A DNA stretch of 64,000 nucleotides from Paraburkholderia translucens (lineage in GTDB: Bacteria > Pseudomonadota > Gammaproteobacteria > Burkholderiales > Burkholderiaceae), in the NCBI RefSeq assembly GCF_020881035.1, contig NZ_JAJITC010000017.1:1-64000 (forward strand), in the 5' to 3' direction. The translations under genes were made by a program, and so were the position numbers. Below are positions 61,924 to 64,000 of the stretch, piece after piece (position 1 is the stretch's first letter; each line of letters begins with the position of its first letter). Below the pieces are notes generated by a model. The model ran no database searches. It had not been told where the DNA came from and saw only the letters and a program-made list of their open reading frames with translations.

Positions 61924-62244
61924 ATGGCTCATACAGCACACACCGATCACTTCGCGAACTTCGCGGAGTTTTATCCGTACTACCTGAGTGAGCATCGCAA
62001 CATCGCGTCGCGGCGGCTGCATTTCATCGGCTCGCTTGGCGTGATCGGCTGCCTCGCGATGGCGCTTGCCACGGGCGGCTGGCTGTGGTTGCCGGTGGCC
62101 GTGGTCTGCGGCTATGGCTTCGCGTGGGTCGGCCATTTCTTCTTCGAAAAGAACAAGCCGGCCACCTTCCGTCATCCGTTTTACAGCCTGATGGGCGACT
62201 GGGTGATGTTCAAGGACATCTGCGTGGGAAAGATTTCGTTGTAG
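61924..62244 (+). CDS. Mpo1-like (DUF962) membrane protein
   Basis: The 106-residue protein reads FANFAEFYPYYLSEHRNIAS, RRLHFIGSLGVIGCLAMALA, GWVAVVCGYGFAWVGHFFFE-like text and PATFRHPFYSLMGDWVMFKD. The conserved His residues HR, RRLHF, GHFF and FRHP fit the DUF962/Mpo1 family, whose yeast member is an iron-dependent dioxygenase for 2-hydroxy fatty acids. It has two to three helices. It starts 73 bases after the hydrolase and is likely on the same transcript. Confidence 0.93.
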   Translation: MAHTAHTDHFANFAEFYPYYLSEHRNIASRRLHFIGSLGVIGCLAMALATGGWLWLPVAVVCGYGFAWVGHFFFEKNKPATFRHPFYSLMGDWVMFKDICVGKISL

Positions 62245-62277
62245 TGCCGGCGGGCGGCTCGCAGTCGAGCCGGCTCC

Positions 62278-63591
62278 TCACGCCGGCTGGTGCGGCATCG
62301 AAGCCGCCGCACGCTCGCCGTCTGCGGGTCGCGCCGCCCTCGCTGCCGCGCGCGACGCGAGCAACGCGGCGAGCGACACCTTCAGCTTGTCGTTGTCGAG
62401 CGCGGCAAGCAGCATGCCGCCGTCCACGCGCGTGGAGTCGAGTTCGAGCTGATACGTGAGCTCCGCGCGATCGATCACGAACAGGTCGTACAGCCGCTGC
62501 ACGCTCGCCTGCGCCGGGTTCGCGAGCAGCACGAAGTGCGGGCCCCCCTGGTTCTCCTCCAGCCGCGCGATCCACTCGATCTCTTCGAGCCGCTGCAGCA
62601 GCATCTGCGTCGTATCCATGTCGCGGCGGAGCATGCGTGCGAGCTCGGGCATCGTGTAGCCGCGCCTGCCGGCCTCGCGCGCTTCGCACAGCCGCGCCAG
62701 CAGTTCGAGCGAATCGAACAGATTGCTGCCATGGAACACGGGGCGATGAAACTGGCCGATGCGAATCGCCGGCAACGCCGACGCGATCATCGCGCCGGTC
62801 AGCGTGATGAACCAGCACAGGTACATCCACAGCAGGAACAGCGGTACGGCCGCAAACGCGCCGTACACCGCCGTATACGTCGGAATCCGGCGCACGTAGT
62901 AGCCGAAGCCGCGCTTGGCAAGTTCGAACGCGAGCGCGGCGATCACGCCGCCGACCACCGCGTCACGCCATGCGACGCGGCAGTTCGGCAAATAAACGTA
63001 AAGAATAGTGAACGCGAGCACGGTCAGCGGCAGCGTGGCGCCCGCGAGCGCCCATTCGATCAGCGGCGTGATGTGCTGCGCGGCGCTAAACGACATCGAC
63101 TGCGTGAACAGATATGACGAGATCGACAGGCTCACACCGATCAGGATCGGACCGAGCGTGATGATGGCCCAGTAGACGAGGATGCGCTGGGCCACGGGCC
63201 GAGCCTTGCGTACGCGCCAGATCACGTTGAACGCGGACTCGACGGTCATCATGGTCATTACCGCGGTGACGAACAGCACGATCATGCCGATCGTGGTCAG
63301 CCCCTTGGCCTTCGACGCGAACTGGTTCAGATACCTGAATATCTGATCGTTCAGTTGCGCCGGCATCAGGTGCTCGGCGAGAAAAAACTGCAGCGACGCC
63401 TGGAACGAACTGAAGATCGGAAACGCGGTGAACAGCGCAAACGCGACGGTGGCGAGCGGCACGAGCGCGAGCATCGTCGTGAACGTCAGGCTGCCCGCGA
63501 CCTGCGGAATCCGGTCCTCACCGATGCGTTGCGCGGCGAACTGCGCGAGCCGTTTGAGCGTGTCGAGATCAAAACGCACCCTTACCAGCAA
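62278..63591 (-). CDS. YihY/BrkB-family inner-membrane protein
   Basis: The 437-residue protein starts at GTG 63591. Its first 300 residues are the YihY fold with about six helices: EDRIPQVAGSLTFTTMLALV, PLATVAFALFTAFPIFSSFQ, FVTAVMTMMTVESAFNVIWR, YLPNCRVAWRDAVVGGVIAA and AVYGAFAAVPLFLLWMYLCW. It continues with a cytoplasmic C-terminal domain (about 130 residues, RRDMDTTQMLLQRLEEIEWI) that looks like a winged helix. The function of the family is unclear. It is divergent from wrbA. Confidence 0.92.
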   Translation of the reverse strand: MLVRVRFDLDTLKRLAQFAAQRIGEDRIPQVAGSLTFTTMLALVPLATVAFALFTAFPIFSSFQASLQFFLAEHLMPAQLNDQIFRYLNQFASKAKGLTTIGMIVLFVTAVMTMMTVESAFNVIWRVRKARPVAQRILVYWAIITLGPILIGVSLSISSYLFTQSMSFSAAQHITPLIEWALAGATLPLTVLAFTILYVYLPNCRVAWRDAVVGGVIAALAFELAKRGFGYYVRRIPTYTAVYGAFAAVPLFLLWMYLCWFITLTGAMIASALPAIRIGQFHRPVFHGSNLFDSLELLARLCEAREAGRRGYTMPELARMLRRDMDTTQMLLQRLEEIEWIARLEENQGGPHFVLLANPAQASVQRLYDLFVIDRAELTYQLELDSTRVDGGMLLAALDNDKLKVSLAALLASRAAARAARPADGERAAASMPHQPA

Positions 63592-63705
63592 ACCTGCCTC
63601 CTTGATTCCTGAACTGCCCGACCTGGACTGCGGAAACCCGCGCCGCGTCTGGCCGAAGCACCCGGCCGAACGGCTGTGAGCGGCCTGTGCAACAGACCGA
63701 ACCCC

Positions 63706-63711
63706 TATAAT
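63706..63711 (+). promoter_or_regulatory. Probable -10 box of wrbA
   Basis: TATAAT at 63706-63711 stands 21 bases before the preferred wrbA start (63733). The -35 hexamer about 17 bases upstream is not a clear TTGACA (CTGTGC at 63685). It is the clearest sigma-70 -10 element I see in the right part. Confidence 0.5.
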
Positions 63712-63732
63712 ACCCGTTCACCGATGAGGCTT

Positions 63733-64000
63733 ATGAAAGACATTCTCGTGCTTTATTACAGCCGTCACGGCGCCACACGCGAGCTCGCGCTGGCGATCGC
63801 GCACGGCGTCGACAGCGTCCCCGGCATGCAGGCGCGCGTGCGCACCGTGCCGGCGGTTTCCACGGTCTGCGAGGCGAGCGAGCCGGACATCCCCGCCGAA
63901 GGACCGCCGTACGTCGAACTGCGCGACCTCGAAGAATGCGCGGGCCTCGCCCTCGGCTCGCCGACCCGCTTCGGCAACATGGCGGCCGCGCTCAAATACT
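63733..64000 (+). CDS. wrbA: WrbA-type NAD(P)H:quinone oxidoreductase, cut by window end
   Basis: The first 89 codons are present from ATG 63733: MKDILVLYYSRHGATRELAL, AIAHGVDSVPGMQARVRTVP and LRDLEECAGLALGSPTRFGN. The flavodoxin-like FMN loop (SRHGATRE) and the GSPTRFGNMAAALK motif fit WrbA, a tetrameric flavoprotein that reduces quinones by two electrons. The in-frame ATG at 63724 is also possible. The C-terminal half is outside the window. Confidence 0.9.
   Translation, partial: MKDILVLYYSRHGATRELALAIAHGVDSVPGMQARVRTVPAVSTVCEASEPDIPAEGPPYVELRDLEECAGLALGSPTRFGNMAAALKY

Overview
The window comes from a GC-rich betaproteobacterium of the Burkholderiaceae, most likely Paraburkholderia or Burkholderia. 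The basis is the conserved order thrS-infC-rpmI-rplT-pheS-pheT-ihfA-merR-tRNA-Pro, the close family resemblance of ETF-QO, MetZ, AroC, ScoAB and RelA, and the codon and base composition of the right half.

The window has two halves that meet at tRNA-Pro(GGG) near 37.8 kb. The left half (1 to about 37.7 kb) looks like part of a genomic island whose left end lies outside the window. A tyrosine integrase gene (35942-37663) sits beside the 3' end of the tRNA. Inward from it are remnants and insertion sequences: two IS21-type istA genes broken by deletions or frameshifts, an IS5/IS1182-type element with exact ends and a CTAG target duplication inside an anion-permease remnant, an intact IS3 element, a truncated IS5 transposase, an IS630-type HTH gene, and fragments of an FAD oxidase, a response regulator, a membrane sensor domain and an SRAP protein. 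Between these lie small cargo genes: an orphan CcdA-like antitoxin, a lipoprotein, and a set of small membrane proteins. That set shares duplicated palindromic operators with an XRE regulator.

Inside the left half is an 18-kb run of genes all on the minus strand (32295 down to 14499). It starts with arcD and arcA (arginine antiporter and arginine deiminase, without arcB or arcC). It continues with an RND adaptor and pump, seven overlapping genes for an Mrp/NuoL-type cation:proton antiporter, the outer-membrane channel for an RND system, a patatin lipoprotein, a membrane-anchored alpha/beta hydrolase with a one-base frameshift, and a truncated ceramidase-like membrane protein. An antiporter operon placed between the inner and outer parts of a tripartite pump and followed by lipid hydrolases is the most unusual arrangement in the window. 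I infer a role in proton or envelope stress.

The right half (37.8 to 64 kb) is ordinary core chromosome: translation genes, tRNA-Val(GAC), relA, ridA, hydrolases, scoAB with a divergent PAS-LuxR regulator, a thioesterase and SDR facing ETF-QO, aroC, an LplT/PlsC fusion, a CBS protein, metZ and its partner hydrolase, an Mpo1-like protein, a YihY protein and the start of wrbA. infC appears to start at the rare codon ATC. A CTGT-N8-ACAG LexA-type box lies in the divergent SRAP promoter on the island, and a TAGTACGATCGTGCTA palindrome lies in the SDR/ETF-QO promoter.
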